Shown: positions 1 through 7,337 of the stretch, in pieces | Layout: every line of letters begins with the position of its first letter | Numbering within the stretch: position 1 is the stretch's first letter | Assembly (NCBI GenBank): GCA_017999615.1 | Contig: JAGNLM010000016.1 | Location: forward strand, 1 to 40,933 | Origin: Gammaproteobacteria bacterium | GTDB taxonomy: Bacteria > Pseudomonadota > Gammaproteobacteria > JAABTG01 | Direction: 5' to 3' | Length of the DNA stretch: 40,933 nucleotides | Made by a program: the position numbers and the translations under genes | Notes under the pieces: model-generated | Seen by the model: the letters and a program-made list of their open reading frames with translations, nothing else | Databases searched by the model: none | What the model was told of the DNA's origin: nothing

Positions 1-885
1 GTAGGCCTCAGCGCGGCCTGCGCCCTCGCCTTCTGGATTGCCGGCATGGACCCCTTCGACGCGCTCACCCACGCGTTCTCGACCCTCTCGCTGGGTGGCT
101 TCTCGACCCACGACGCCAGCATCGGTCACTTCCACAGTGCCCCGGTGGAGGTGGTGGCCGGAGTGTTCACGCTGATCGCCGGCGTGAACTTCGCGCTCCA
201 CTTCCTCGCCTGGCGCTCCCTCAGCGTGCGGGTCTACCTCGGCGACCCCGAGTTCCGGTTCTACGCCGCGGTCATGGGGATCCTGATTGCCCTCACCGTC
301 GCCGTGCTCTACGGGAGCGGAACGTTCCCCTTCTGGGACGCCCTCTACCACGGCTTGTTCCAGGCACCGTCGATCATCGCCGACAATGGACTGGTCACGG
401 CCGGCTACCCCGGCGAGTGGCCCGTCTTCCTGGTCCTCCTGCTGCTCCTCGGCAGCTTCTTCGGGGGCTGCGCGGGCTCCACCGGCGGCGCCATCAAGGC
501 GATCCGCTTCCTGCTCCTTCACCGGCAGGGCGACCGGGAATTGAAGCTCCTGCTGCACCCGCGTGCCAGCATCGCAATCAAGCTCGGCGCCCGAGTGATC
601 GAGCAGCGCGTCATGACCGCGGTCTGGGGTTTCTTCTTCCTGTACATCCTCGCGTTCTGCCTCTTCTCCCTCGCGCTGGTGGCCACCGGGGTGGATGGCC
701 TCAGCGCATTCAGTTCGGTGGCAGCCTGTCTCAACAACATGGGTGTCGGCTATGGGGAGACCGCATCGAACTTCGCCACCCTGAACGACGCGGCGAAGTG
801 GCTGCTGAGCGCCGCCATGCTCGTCGGGCGCCTGGAGGTGTTCCCGGTGCTGCTCCTCTTCCACCCCGGGTTCTGGCACCAGTAA
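1..885 (+). CDS. TrkH-type potassium uptake channel subunit, C-terminal part (5' end outside window)
   Basis: The frame is open from the first base, so the gene starts upstream of the window; about 294 residues of a protein that normally has about 480 are visible. TrkH/KtrB subunits form the K+-conducting pore in the inner membrane and work with the NAD-binding TrkA protein. Visible pore-loop signatures are LGGFSTHDAS near residues 31-40, GGCAGSTGGAIKAIR near residues 155-169, and LNNMGVGYG near residues 244-252, each followed by hydrophobic helices as expected for repeated M1-P-M2 units. The protein ends normally after the last helix with a short tail and a TAA stop. The trkA partner is not in the window. 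Family assignment is secure; the choice between TrkH and TrkG/KtrB is inference. Confidence 0.93.
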   Translation, partial: VGLSAACALAFWIAGMDPFDALTHAFSTLSLGGFSTHDASIGHFHSAPVEVVAGVFTLIAGVNFALHFLAWRSLSVRVYLGDPEFRFYAAVMGILIALTVAVLYGSGTFPFWDALYHGLFQAPSIIADNGLVTAGYPGEWPVFLVLLLLLGSFFGGCAGSTGGAIKAIRFLLLHRQGDRELKLLLHPRASIAIKLGARVIEQRVMTAVWGFFFLYILAFCLFSLALVATGVDGLSAFSSVAACLNNMGVGYGETASNFATLNDAAKWLLSAAMLVGRLEVFPVLLLFHPGFWHQ

Positions 886-1008
886 GCCCGCCCTCCCGCA
901 CCCGTCGCGCGTGAGACGCTCCGGGTTGTGTGGGGCCAGGGGGCAGTCTCGGCCCCGCCGGAGAGTGTCCTCCGACTGCAGGATTTCCGGGCAGAGCCGA
1001 TAGGGCGG

Positions 1009-1048
1009 TTGACATCCGCCGTCAAGTCTATACGCTATAGCATATGCT
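1009..1048 (+). promoter_or_regulatory. Promoter/operator candidate of the toxin-antitoxin pair
   Basis: A perfect -35 hexamer TTGACA (1009-1014) lies ahead of an AT-rich patch in otherwise GC-rich DNA. Candidate -10 elements are TATACG (1029-1034, 14-base spacer) and TATAGC (1036-1041, 21-base spacer), neither with ideal spacing. Nested symmetry is present: CTATA-CGC-TATAG (1028-1040), GCTATAGC (1034-1041) and AGCATATGCT (1039-1048), the last one covering the ATG of the PIN gene. No Shine-Dalgarno sequence is visible, so the transcript may be leaderless or nearly so. The palindromes are natural candidates for binding by the ribbon-helix-helix antitoxin; that is inference. Confidence 0.5.
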
Positions 1049-1475
1049 GATTATCCTCGATACCGATGTGGTGGTTGCGGCAGCCCTGAGCCCCACGGAG
1101 GCGTCCCGCTATCTGCTGCGGGAGGTGGGCCTGGGCATGCTCCCGGCAGCAGCCTCGGTGCCGCTGATGCTCGAGTACGAGGCGCTCCTCAAGGAGCCCG
1201 AGACCCTCGCCCGCACCGGGGCCAGCGCCGCCGACGTGGACGTGGTCATCGACACGCTCGCTTCCACGGTGCGCCCCGTGCCGCTCTCGGTCCTGTGGCA
1301 CCCGCTGCTGCGGGACCACGACGACGACATGGTGCTCGAGGCCGCGGCGAACGCCGGGGCGACGCACCTCGTCACCTTCAATCTCAGGGACTTCGGGGAC
1401 CTGCCGGCGCGGTTCGGGGTCGAGGCGTGCCTGCCCTGCGAGCTGGCGAGGAGACTGCGAGATGGGCAAGAGTAA
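1044..1475 (+). CDS. PIN-domain ribonuclease toxin candidate
   Basis: This 143-residue protein has the PIN nuclease pattern: LDTDVV with acidic residues at positions 6 and 8, a conserved Glu in LEYEALL in the middle, an acidic cluster HDDDMVLEAA, and THLVTFNLRDF near the end. The layout fits the PIN_3/COG1569 group of putative toxin components, which act as Mg-dependent RNases in the cytoplasm. Its 3' end overlaps the start of the small ribbon-helix-helix gene by 14 bases, so the two are probably translationally coupled. Here the nuclease comes first and the antitoxin second, the reverse of the classical VapBC order. The ATG at 1044 sits in a palindrome without a visible ribosome-binding site. 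Toxicity and target are inferred from the family only. Confidence 0.8.
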   Translation: MLIILDTDVVVAAALSPTEASRYLLREVGLGMLPAAASVPLMLEYEALLKEPETLARTGASAADVDVVIDTLASTVRPVPLSVLWHPLLRDHDDDMVLEAAANAGATHLVTFNLRDFGDLPARFGVEACLPCELARRLRDGQE

Positions 1476-1704
1476 CTACGCGCTGAACGCCCCGGAGAGC
1501 ATACTGGCCGCGGCGCGCCGCGCGGCGAAGCGCGACGGTGTCAGCCTGAATCAGTTCATAAACACGGCGCTCGCCGAGAAGGTCGCCGCGCTGGAGGCCG
1601 AGGAGGTCTTCACCCAGCGCGGGAGCCGTGCGGACAAGGCACGCTTCCTGGAGGTGCTCGAGCGCCTCGGCCACGAGCCGCCGCGCCCCGGGGACGAGCT
1701 CTGA
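1462..1704 (+). CDS. Ribbon-helix-helix antitoxin (HicB-type C-terminal fold)
   Basis: An 80-residue protein begins with YALNAPESILAAARRAAKRD (residues 5-24), followed by GVSLNQFINTALAEKVAAL. This is the strand-helix-helix pattern of Arc/MetJ-like DNA-binding proteins commonly annotated as HicB-family antitoxins. The acidic, charged C-terminal 35 residues (EAEEVFTQRGSRADKARFLEVL) would be the toxin-neutralising tail. It overlaps the PIN gene and should be its antitoxin and autorepressor, probably binding the palindromes at 1028-1048. The ATG at 1462 is the only start giving a complete ribbon-helix-helix domain. The pairing is inferred from position and fold. Confidence 0.78.
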   Translation: MGKSNYALNAPESILAAARRAAKRDGVSLNQFINTALAEKVAALEAEEVFTQRGSRADKARFLEVLERLGHEPPRPGDEL

Positions 1705-1747
1705 GCCGCCGCGGGAGGGCGTTCGCCGGTCTCTTGTCCGGGGGTAG

Positions 1748-2188
1748 GTGGTGAGGAAGTCCGTCATCTCCTCGTTGCTGGCGCTCGCCGCGGTCGGCTG
1801 GCTGTTCGACTGGGGGACGCCGCTGTCCGACCGGTACACCGCCTACTACGCCGGGTGTCCGGCTGAGGTCCACCAGGGCCTGCCACCGCCGCCGCCGAGC
1901 TTTGCCGAGCCGGCCTGCGCGGGGCACTTCGGCCATGACGACTTCCGGGTCTCCCTCGCCGGCCAGTTCGTGGTGCGCCGCCCGGCCGGCTCACCCCTGA
2001 GCCCGGCCGACCGCTTCCAGTCCTGCGTCGTCTGGGACCGCAAGAACTGGTCCTGCCTGGCCGACGACGGCCGGATGTACCGCGTCGTCGACGGGGACTT
2101 CACGGCGGACCCGGCGATTCCGGAGCGCGCGTACCTCTCGAAGCCCTCCTGGTGGCTGGCACGCGCCATCTCGCTGATCGTTCGCTGA
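1748..2188 (+). CDS. Hypothetical membrane-anchored protein
   Basis: I do not recognise a family for this 146-residue protein. It starts with tandem GTG codons (1748 and 1751) and has a hydrophobic segment at residues 5-20, likely a signal anchor, which would place the rest in the periplasm. The remainder contains a proline run (QGLPPPPPSF), four cysteines (positions consistent with one or two disulfides) and a second weakly hydrophobic stretch at the very end (WWLARAISLIVR). It lies 15 bases upstream of trxC on the same strand and may be cotranscribed with it, which would fit a cysteine-containing exported protein. Coding is supported by strong third-position GC and tight spacing to the next gene. 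The function is unknown. Confidence 0.6.
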   Translation: MVRKSVISSLLALAAVGWLFDWGTPLSDRYTAYYAGCPAEVHQGLPPPPPSFAEPACAGHFGHDDFRVSLAGQFVVRRPAGSPLSPADRFQSCVVWDRKNWSCLADDGRMYRVVDGDFTADPAIPERAYLSKPSWWLARAISLIVR

Positions 2189-2203
2189 GGGGGGCCCCCG
2201 AAG

Positions 2204-2641
2204 ATGACCTCCACCGTGCACGTCGTTTGTCCCCACTGCCAGGCGGTGAACCGGCTCCCCACGGCGCGGCTTGCCGAGCAGCCCGCCTGCGGCCAGTGCC
2301 ACCGGCCGCTCTTCACGGGGCGTCCCGTGGACCTCACTGCCGCCACCTTCCGCAAGCACGTCGCCCGCAACGACATCCCGGTGCTCGTGGACTTCTGGGC
2401 TCCGTGGTGCGCTCCGTGCCGGGCGATGGCGCCGGCCTTCGTGCAGGCCGCCCAGCAGCTCGAGCCGCGCGTGCGGCTCGCCAAGGTCGACACGGAGGCC
2501 GAGCAGTCCCTCGCCATGGAGTTCGGCATTCGCAGCATTCCCACCCTGGCACTCTTCCGGGACGGCCGGGAGGTCGCCCGGCAGGCGGGGGCACTCGGTG
2601 CGGCGGACATCGTGCGCTGGCTGCGGGCAAACGGGGGATGA
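2204..2641 (+). CDS. trxC: Thioredoxin 2
   Basis: A 145-residue cytoplasmic thiol-disulfide reductase. The N-terminus has the zinc-binding pairs CPHC (residues 9-12) and CGQC (residues 28-31) that distinguish TrxC from TrxA. The thioredoxin domain follows with the redox motif WCAPC near residues 68-72 and the cis-proline segment RSIPTLALF near residues 108-116. Length and domain order match E. coli TrxC. Family knowledge: TrxC is reduced by thioredoxin reductase and often responds to oxidative stress. The stop codon overlaps the start of the next gene as ATGA (2638-2641), so translation of the two is coupled. No OxyR-like site was recognised upstream. Confidence 0.93.
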   Translation: MTSTVHVVCPHCQAVNRLPTARLAEQPACGQCHRPLFTGRPVDLTAATFRKHVARNDIPVLVDFWAPWCAPCRAMAPAFVQAAQQLEPRVRLAKVDTEAEQSLAMEFGIRSIPTLALFRDGREVARQAGALGAADIVRWLRANGG

Positions 2642-4254
2642 GAAGGGCCGCCCTCGCCCTCGGGCTCGCGTTCTGGCTCTCGAGCCCCCTCGCGGCGGGG
2701 ATCCCCGCGACGCCCCTGATGACGCTCTACCGGTTCAACGCGCCGGTCGACGTGCCCTTCTACGACGTGGACGGCTTCCGCAAGGGGGAGCCCTCTTCTC
2801 CGGCCGGCACGCTGGCCCAGGGGACCTCCGTGGTCCCCTGCCTCGTGGTCCGCGACGGGCGTCCCCTGACCGACCGCCGGGGGATCCCCTACGTGGGTTT
2901 TCGCGTGGTCGTCGACTCCCGCACCGCCACGCCCGAGGCCACGGAGACGTTCCGCCGGGTCGCGGCCGAGCGGCGCGCCATGACCGTGCCCCACCATCAC
3001 TGCGACGCCGGGGTGCGCCACGTGCTCGACGTGCGCAATCTCTATCCCATGGGCAAGGCGCCCCTCTTCGACACCCCGCCACCCGGCTGGAAGGGCGGGG
3101 GCCGGGACGGCTCGGCGCCCCAGGCCGGGGCGGGGGCCTGCCAGGGCCGGGGCTGCGAGCGGTGGGAGGGGGAGCGCCGAGAGCTCGACCAGATCATCCG
3201 CGCGTTCCACGATTCGCCCCGCTGCGAGGAGGCGAACCGCGCCCTGCTGGGCCGGGGCGAGGCGCTGGGCCGGGCGTGGGACCGGTTCGCGGCCGACCAG
3301 GGGCAGCGCTGGCCGCGGGCGACGCTCGAGCGTGCGGAGCAGCTCGACCACGTCATGCGGACCGCGCTCTTCGAGGGCCACCTGGACCGCGGCTGCAGCG
3401 CGTACGGCGCCTGCGAGCGAAACGTCATCGCGCTCTCCATCCGCAACCGCGCAGTGGAGTCCTGCTACGCGCGCCAGGGCTGCCGCTTCCCCGGCGACTT
3501 CCAGGGGGTCGCGACCGCGCCTTCCCAGTACAACATCTGGGACGAGCTCCTCTCCCAGATCTCTGGCCTCACCTCCTGCTATCTGCGCCCGGACCCCGCT
3601 CCCCGGGCCGAGGGGACACCGGGCAAGGAGGAGAACGGACTGCCCCTGCGGGAGCGCCTCCGGCGCATGCACGAGCAGAGCTTCGGAGACGTGGTCCGCA
3701 TCCTCCTCGGCGGGGACGACGACCTGCAGGAGGTCTTCCCGGGCGCCACGCTCGGCGACCTGAAGGGGCTGCGCCACTACTACCACGCGCCGGCCATGGG
3801 CAAGTGCTTCCCAGGCCACCCCCGGGTCGAGTACGTGACCGGCGCGGTGGCGGCGAAGGGGGACACCTTCGCGCTCATCGCCAACAGCCGGGTCCACGTG
3901 GACGAGCGCGTCGAGGGCGGGTATCGCTTCCGCGAGGCCGTGGTGCGCGAAGAGGGCGGGCGCGACGTGGTGGAGGTCCTGGACCGCTACCCCGGCTTCG
4001 TCCTGGACGAGCAGCGGGTGACGCTGGCCGCCGCCTCCCGCTGCGCACCCTACGGCATCCCCAACGGGTGCCCGCTGGAGGAGGTGGGGCGCTACCGCAA
4101 GACACCGCCCTGGCTGACCTCCGGCCGCCCCATCGAGGTCACCTGCCGGATCCGGGACACCGGAGAACAGTGCAGGGACCGGGGCACGCTGCGCAACGCG
4201 AAGGTAGGCGGCACCTGCGACCTGGAGATGAGGCCGGTCACCGGCGTTCACTAG
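2638..4254 (+). CDS. Exported cysteine-rich protein of unknown function
   Basis: This 538-residue protein begins with a good signal peptide (residues 1-20, MRRAALALGLAFWLSSPLAA), so it should be periplasmic or secreted. I do not recognise a family. The mature part has roughly 16 cysteines, many in short pairs (CQGRGC, CSAYGAC, CYARQGC), which suggests several disulfide bonds or metal sites; a HHHC cluster lies near residue 121. The first third contains a small beta-rich module with repeated polar strands (residues 25-110). The ATG is chosen because it overlaps the trxC stop as ATGA and directly precedes the signal sequence; the open frame continues upstream of it only as an artefact. It converges with the ABC operon 21 bases downstream. 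Confidence 0.72.
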   Translation: MRRAALALGLAFWLSSPLAAGIPATPLMTLYRFNAPVDVPFYDVDGFRKGEPSSPAGTLAQGTSVVPCLVVRDGRPLTDRRGIPYVGFRVVVDSRTATPEATETFRRVAAERRAMTVPHHHCDAGVRHVLDVRNLYPMGKAPLFDTPPPGWKGGGRDGSAPQAGAGACQGRGCERWEGERRELDQIIRAFHDSPRCEEANRALLGRGEALGRAWDRFAADQGQRWPRATLERAEQLDHVMRTALFEGHLDRGCSAYGACERNVIALSIRNRAVESCYARQGCRFPGDFQGVATAPSQYNIWDELLSQISGLTSCYLRPDPAPRAEGTPGKEENGLPLRERLRRMHEQSFGDVVRILLGGDDDLQEVFPGATLGDLKGLRHYYHAPAMGKCFPGHPRVEYVTGAVAAKGDTFALIANSRVHVDERVEGGYRFREAVVREEGGRDVVEVLDRYPGFVLDEQRVTLAAASRCAPYGIPNGCPLEEVGRYRKTPPWLTSGRPIEVTCRIRDTGEQCRDRGTLRNAKVGGTCDLEMRPVTGVH

Positions 4255-4275
4255 GGCTGCAGCGCGGCCCCCCCG

Positions 4276-5439
4276 TCAGCCCCCCCGCAGGGCCTCCACC
4301 AGCGGCATGCGGGCGGCGCGCAGCGCCGGCAGGAGGCCGCCGAGGAGTCCCATGACCAGCGCGAAGGCCAGGGCCTGACCGGCCACCCCGGGGGTGAAGA
4401 CGAAGCGGAACGCCAGCTCGGAGAAGGTCTGGAAGTTGGTGGTGGAGACCCTCACCCACTGCAGGAGCGCCGCCGCGCCGAGCCCTGCCGCACCCCCCGC
4501 CAGACCGAGCATCAGGGACTCCGAGAGAAAGGCCAGCAGCACGGCCGCACGCCCGAAGCCGAGCGCCCGCAGGGTCCCGATCTCGCCGGTGCGCCCCGCC
4601 ACCGCCGCGTACATCGTCACCATCGCCCCGACCGTCGCCCCGAGCGAGAAGATGACGGTGAGCGAGAGCCCGAGCACGCGCAGGAAGGTCGCCAGCATCT
4701 CCGACTGGCTCCGGTAGTAGGCCGGTTCGCGCCAGAGGTCTAGGGTGAGCCGCGGGTCCGCCTCGAGCCGCCTCTTGAGCTGGGGAAACGCCGCCGGGTC
4801 TTCCAGACGCATCAGGACTGCGGAGTACACCGGCCGGCGGAAGGCCTGCATCAGGGTGTCCACGTCGCCCCAGACCTCGGAGGCGAAACCCGTGTTCCCG
4901 GCGTCGAAGATCCCCGTCACGGTCCAGTCCCGCCCCGCGAACCGCATGCGCTCGCCGACGGCGACGCCCTCGTACTGGCGCGCGATGGCCTCGCCCACGA
5001 CGACCTCGTCCGTGCCGGGCCGATGCAGGCGCCCGGCCGTGACGCGCACCCCGGGGCGTAGCGCGAGCGAGGCCGGTCCGATGCCGCGGACCACCACGTT
5101 GGTGCGGGCGCCGCTCTGCTTGGGGAGGACCACGAGCACCACGAGCTCCCGCGCCACCAGCCGCTCCCCCGTCATGCCGAAGGCGGCCTCCGGCTGGCCC
5201 TCGACGATGGCCACCTGTTCGCGGTCGAGCGCGCTCTGGACCTCGGTCTCCGAGGAGCGGCGGAGCGCAATCGCGTTGTCCGGCGAGCCCGTGTCCACCA
5301 GCGTGCGCTCGAGCCCCTCGGCCAGCATCAGCACGGCGGCGAACACGAACACCACGAGGGCCATGCCGCCGGCCGTCAGCAGCGTGGTGCCCCGGCGGGC
5401 GGCGAGGTTGCGCAGGCTGTAGAAGAGGAGCAATTCCAC
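4276..5439 (-). CDS. ABC transporter permease, FtsX/MacB type (second permease of the operon)
   Basis: A 387-residue inner-membrane protein with the MacB/LolC/FtsX layout: one N-terminal helix (residues 18-42, RGTTLLTAGGMALVVFVFAA), a periplasmic domain of about 200 residues, then three C-terminal helices starting near residue 258 with the FtsX core (FSLGATVGAMVTMYAAVAGRT, GEIGTLRALGF). The coupling motif RTGEIGTLRALGFGR is the usual contact with the ATPase. Its start lies three bases after the stop of the first permease, so they are cotranscribed and probably form a heterodimer. Together with the ATPase and membrane-fusion protein this is a MacAB-like, mechanotransmission-type exporter. The substrate is not evident. 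Confidence 0.9.
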   Translation of the reverse strand: MELLLFYSLRNLAARRGTTLLTAGGMALVVFVFAAVLMLAEGLERTLVDTGSPDNAIALRRSSETEVQSALDREQVAIVEGQPEAAFGMTGERLVARELVVLVVLPKQSGARTNVVVRGIGPASLALRPGVRVTAGRLHRPGTDEVVVGEAIARQYEGVAVGERMRFAGRDWTVTGIFDAGNTGFASEVWGDVDTLMQAFRRPVYSAVLMRLEDPAAFPQLKRRLEADPRLTLDLWREPAYYRSQSEMLATFLRVLGLSLTVIFSLGATVGAMVTMYAAVAGRTGEIGTLRALGFGRAAVLLAFLSESLMLGLAGGAAGLGAAALLQWVRVSTTNFQTFSELAFRFVFTPGVAGQALAFALVMGLLGGLLPALRAARMPLVEALRGG

Positions 5440-5442
5440 GCC

Positions 5443-6597
5443 CTACCCCACCCGCCCGAGGGCCTCGGCGATGCCCACGCGCACGGCCTGGCGCGCCGGG
5501 AGCGCGGCTGCGGCGAGCCCCACCAGGACCGCAGTCCCCAGGGCTTCGAGAACCGTGCGCGGTTCGACCGCGAAGTTCGGGAAGAGGCCGCCCACCATCG
5601 CCGCGAACCGCCCCGTGACCGGGAAGGCGAGCGCCAACCCGAGCACCCCGCCGACCAGTGTGATCAGCACCGACTCGCCCAGGATCGACAGCGCGATCCG
5701 GCCGGCCCCGAAGCCGAGCGTCTTCAGCACCGCGTACTCCGAGAGCCGCTCGCGCACCGACATCGCCATGGTGTTGCCGACGACCGCGAGGAGCGTGGCG
5801 ATGACCACGAGCGCCACCACCCGGGTCGCCACCAGGATGGTCTCGCTCATGGCGACGAATCCGAGCAGGAAGGCCTGCTCGCTCTCGGTCAGCGTCTCGG
5901 CGGCGGAGCTCGCGAACAGGGAGTCGATGGCTACCGAGGCGGCAGCCGCCCCCTCGGGGCGGGCGAGGCCGATGACGTAGATGCCGACCTGATCGACGCG
6001 GCCGGGGTCCGTCTTGCGCAGCGTCTCGTTCAGGTATTCCCAGTGGAACAGGAGCAGGGTCTCGTCGGTGTTGCGGTCGCGGCCCCGGTACACCCCGCGG
6101 ACAGTGACCGGCCAGTCGCCCGGGAAGACGGTGCCCTTCAGCGGGACGGTGTCGCCCACCTTCCAACCGAAGCGCTCGGAGAGCTTGCGCCCCACGATGG
6201 CGCCCCTGCGGTCGCGGAGGAACGCGGCGCGCTCCTCCTCGGACAGACGGTACTCGGGGTACAGTGCCAGGTAGCTCGCCGGCTCCATCGCCAGGTTCAC
6301 GAAGAAGTTCTTGGGGTCCTGGTAGTAGCCGCCGAACCAGCTGCCGTAGGAGACGGAGGCGACGCCGTCGACCTGGCGGATGCGGTCGCGGTAATGGATG
6401 GGGAGCGGGAACAGCAGGGAGATGGCATTGCGCGTGACCAGGCGGTTGGCGGACGAAGCCGCCACGCCCGAGTACCAGGCGTCGACGACGGTCTGCAGGA
6501 GCACGAAGGCCAGGATCGCCACCGCCGTCCCCGCGACCGTCAGCACGGTGCGCAGCCGATGCCGGGCGGCGTTACGCAGAAGGATCTTCAGGAGCAT
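5443..6597 (-). CDS. ABC transporter permease, FtsX/MacB type (first permease of the operon)
   Basis: This 384-residue permease is homologous in layout to the next gene: N-terminal helix at residues 17-40, a large periplasmic domain (about residues 45-250), and three C-terminal helices with the sequence ERLSEYAVLKTLGFG preceding the second one. It would sit in the inner membrane beside its downstream partner. The ATG at 6597 overlaps the end of the ATPase gene by 26 bases, indicating translational coupling. FtsX-type permeases move substrates from the periplasmic side using ATP hydrolysis in the cytoplasm (family knowledge). Two different permeases instead of one MacB fusion suggests a LolCDE-like or DevBCA-like complex; the exact class is undecided. 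Confidence 0.9.
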   Translation of the reverse strand: MLLKILLRNAARHRLRTVLTVAGTAVAILAFVLLQTVVDAWYSGVAASSANRLVTRNAISLLFPLPIHYRDRIRQVDGVASVSYGSWFGGYYQDPKNFFVNLAMEPASYLALYPEYRLSEEERAAFLRDRRGAIVGRKLSERFGWKVGDTVPLKGTVFPGDWPVTVRGVYRGRDRNTDETLLLFHWEYLNETLRKTDPGRVDQVGIYVIGLARPEGAAAASVAIDSLFASSAAETLTESEQAFLLGFVAMSETILVATRVVALVVIATLLAVVGNTMAMSVRERLSEYAVLKTLGFGAGRIALSILGESVLITLVGGVLGLALAFPVTGRFAAMVGGLFPNFAVEPRTVLEALGTAVLVGLAAAALPARQAVRVGIAEALGRVG

Positions 6598-7270
6598 CGC
6601 TCAGGACGCCCTTGTCGAGGTACTGCACCTTGCGCGCCCGGCGCCCGGCCCGCGGGTCGTGGGTGACCATCACGACGGTCTTCCCGAGCTCCGCGTTCAG
6701 GCGCGTGAGGAGGTCGAGGACCTCGCCCGCCGAGACCCGGTCCAGGTCTCCGGTCGGCTCGTCGGCGACCACGAGCAGGGGGTCGACCACGAGCGCGCGC
6801 GCGATGGCGACCCGCTGCTGCTGGCCGCCGGAGAGCTGGCGGGGGTAGTGGTCCGTGCGGTCGTCCAGCCCCACCAGGTGGAGCGCGAGCGCGGCGTGCT
6901 CGCGCCGCTCGCGGCGGGAGAGCGGGGCGAGCAGCAGGGGCAGTTCGACGTTCTCCAGCGCGCTCAGGACCGGAATCAGGTGGTAGAACTGGAACACGAA
7001 GCCGACGTGCTCGGCGCGCCAGCGGGCGAGCTCGCTCTCGCCAAGGCGAGTGATGTCGACCCCGCCCACGCGGAGGGTCCCGGCGTCAGGTTGGTCGAGC
7101 CCCGCCACCAGGTTGAGGAGCGTGCTCTTGCCCGACCCCGAGGGGCCCATGAGGGCCAGGAACTCGCCCGCGGGGATGTCCAGGTCGATTCCCGCGAGGA
7201 CCGGCACCCGCTGCCCTCCCCGGCGGTAGGACTTGCTGACGCCGCGCAGCTCCACGAGGGGCGCGGTCAC
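6572..7270 (-). CDS. ABC transporter ATP-binding protein, LolD/MacB type
   Basis: A 232-residue ATPase with all catalytic motifs: Walker A GPSGSGKST, the signature LSGGQQQRVAIARAL, Walker B VVADEPTGDLD and a switch histidine in VMVTHDPRAG. It powers the two permeases encoded immediately downstream. The start was set at the GTG at 7270 (VTAPLVELRGVSKSY) because that gives a standard N-terminus for this family; the frame stays open upstream, but that part is composition-driven and overlaps the membrane-fusion gene. The 67-base gap to the upstream gene and the 26-base overlap with the downstream gene support a single operon. Confidence 0.93.
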   Translation of the reverse strand: MTAPLVELRGVSKSYRRGGQRVPVLAGIDLDIPAGEFLALMGPSGSGKSTLLNLVAGLDQPDAGTLRVGGVDITRLGESELARWRAEHVGFVFQFYHLIPVLSALENVELPLLLAPLSRRERREHAALALHLVGLDDRTDHYPRQLSGGQQQRVAIARALVVDPLLVVADEPTGDLDRVSAGEVLDLLTRLNAELGKTVVMVTHDPRAGRRARKVQYLDKGVLSDAPEDPSA

Positions 7271-7337
7271 GGCGAGACGCCCGCCAGGGTCCTGCCCCGG
7301 CGCACCGCGGGACGCCGCTCGCGGCGCGCCGGCGGCC

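Noticed and set aside
1846-4251. Long open frame on the minus strand (about 800 codons)
   Set aside because: It lies antisense to trxC and the exported protein, has Pro/Arg/Gly/His-rich composition without domains, and arises from high third-position GC on the opposite strand.
4238-6166. Minus-strand open frame of about 640 codons over the permease genes
   Set aside because: It is in another frame on the same strand as the two FtsX-type permeases, lacks membrane helices and domains, and starts inside a gene.
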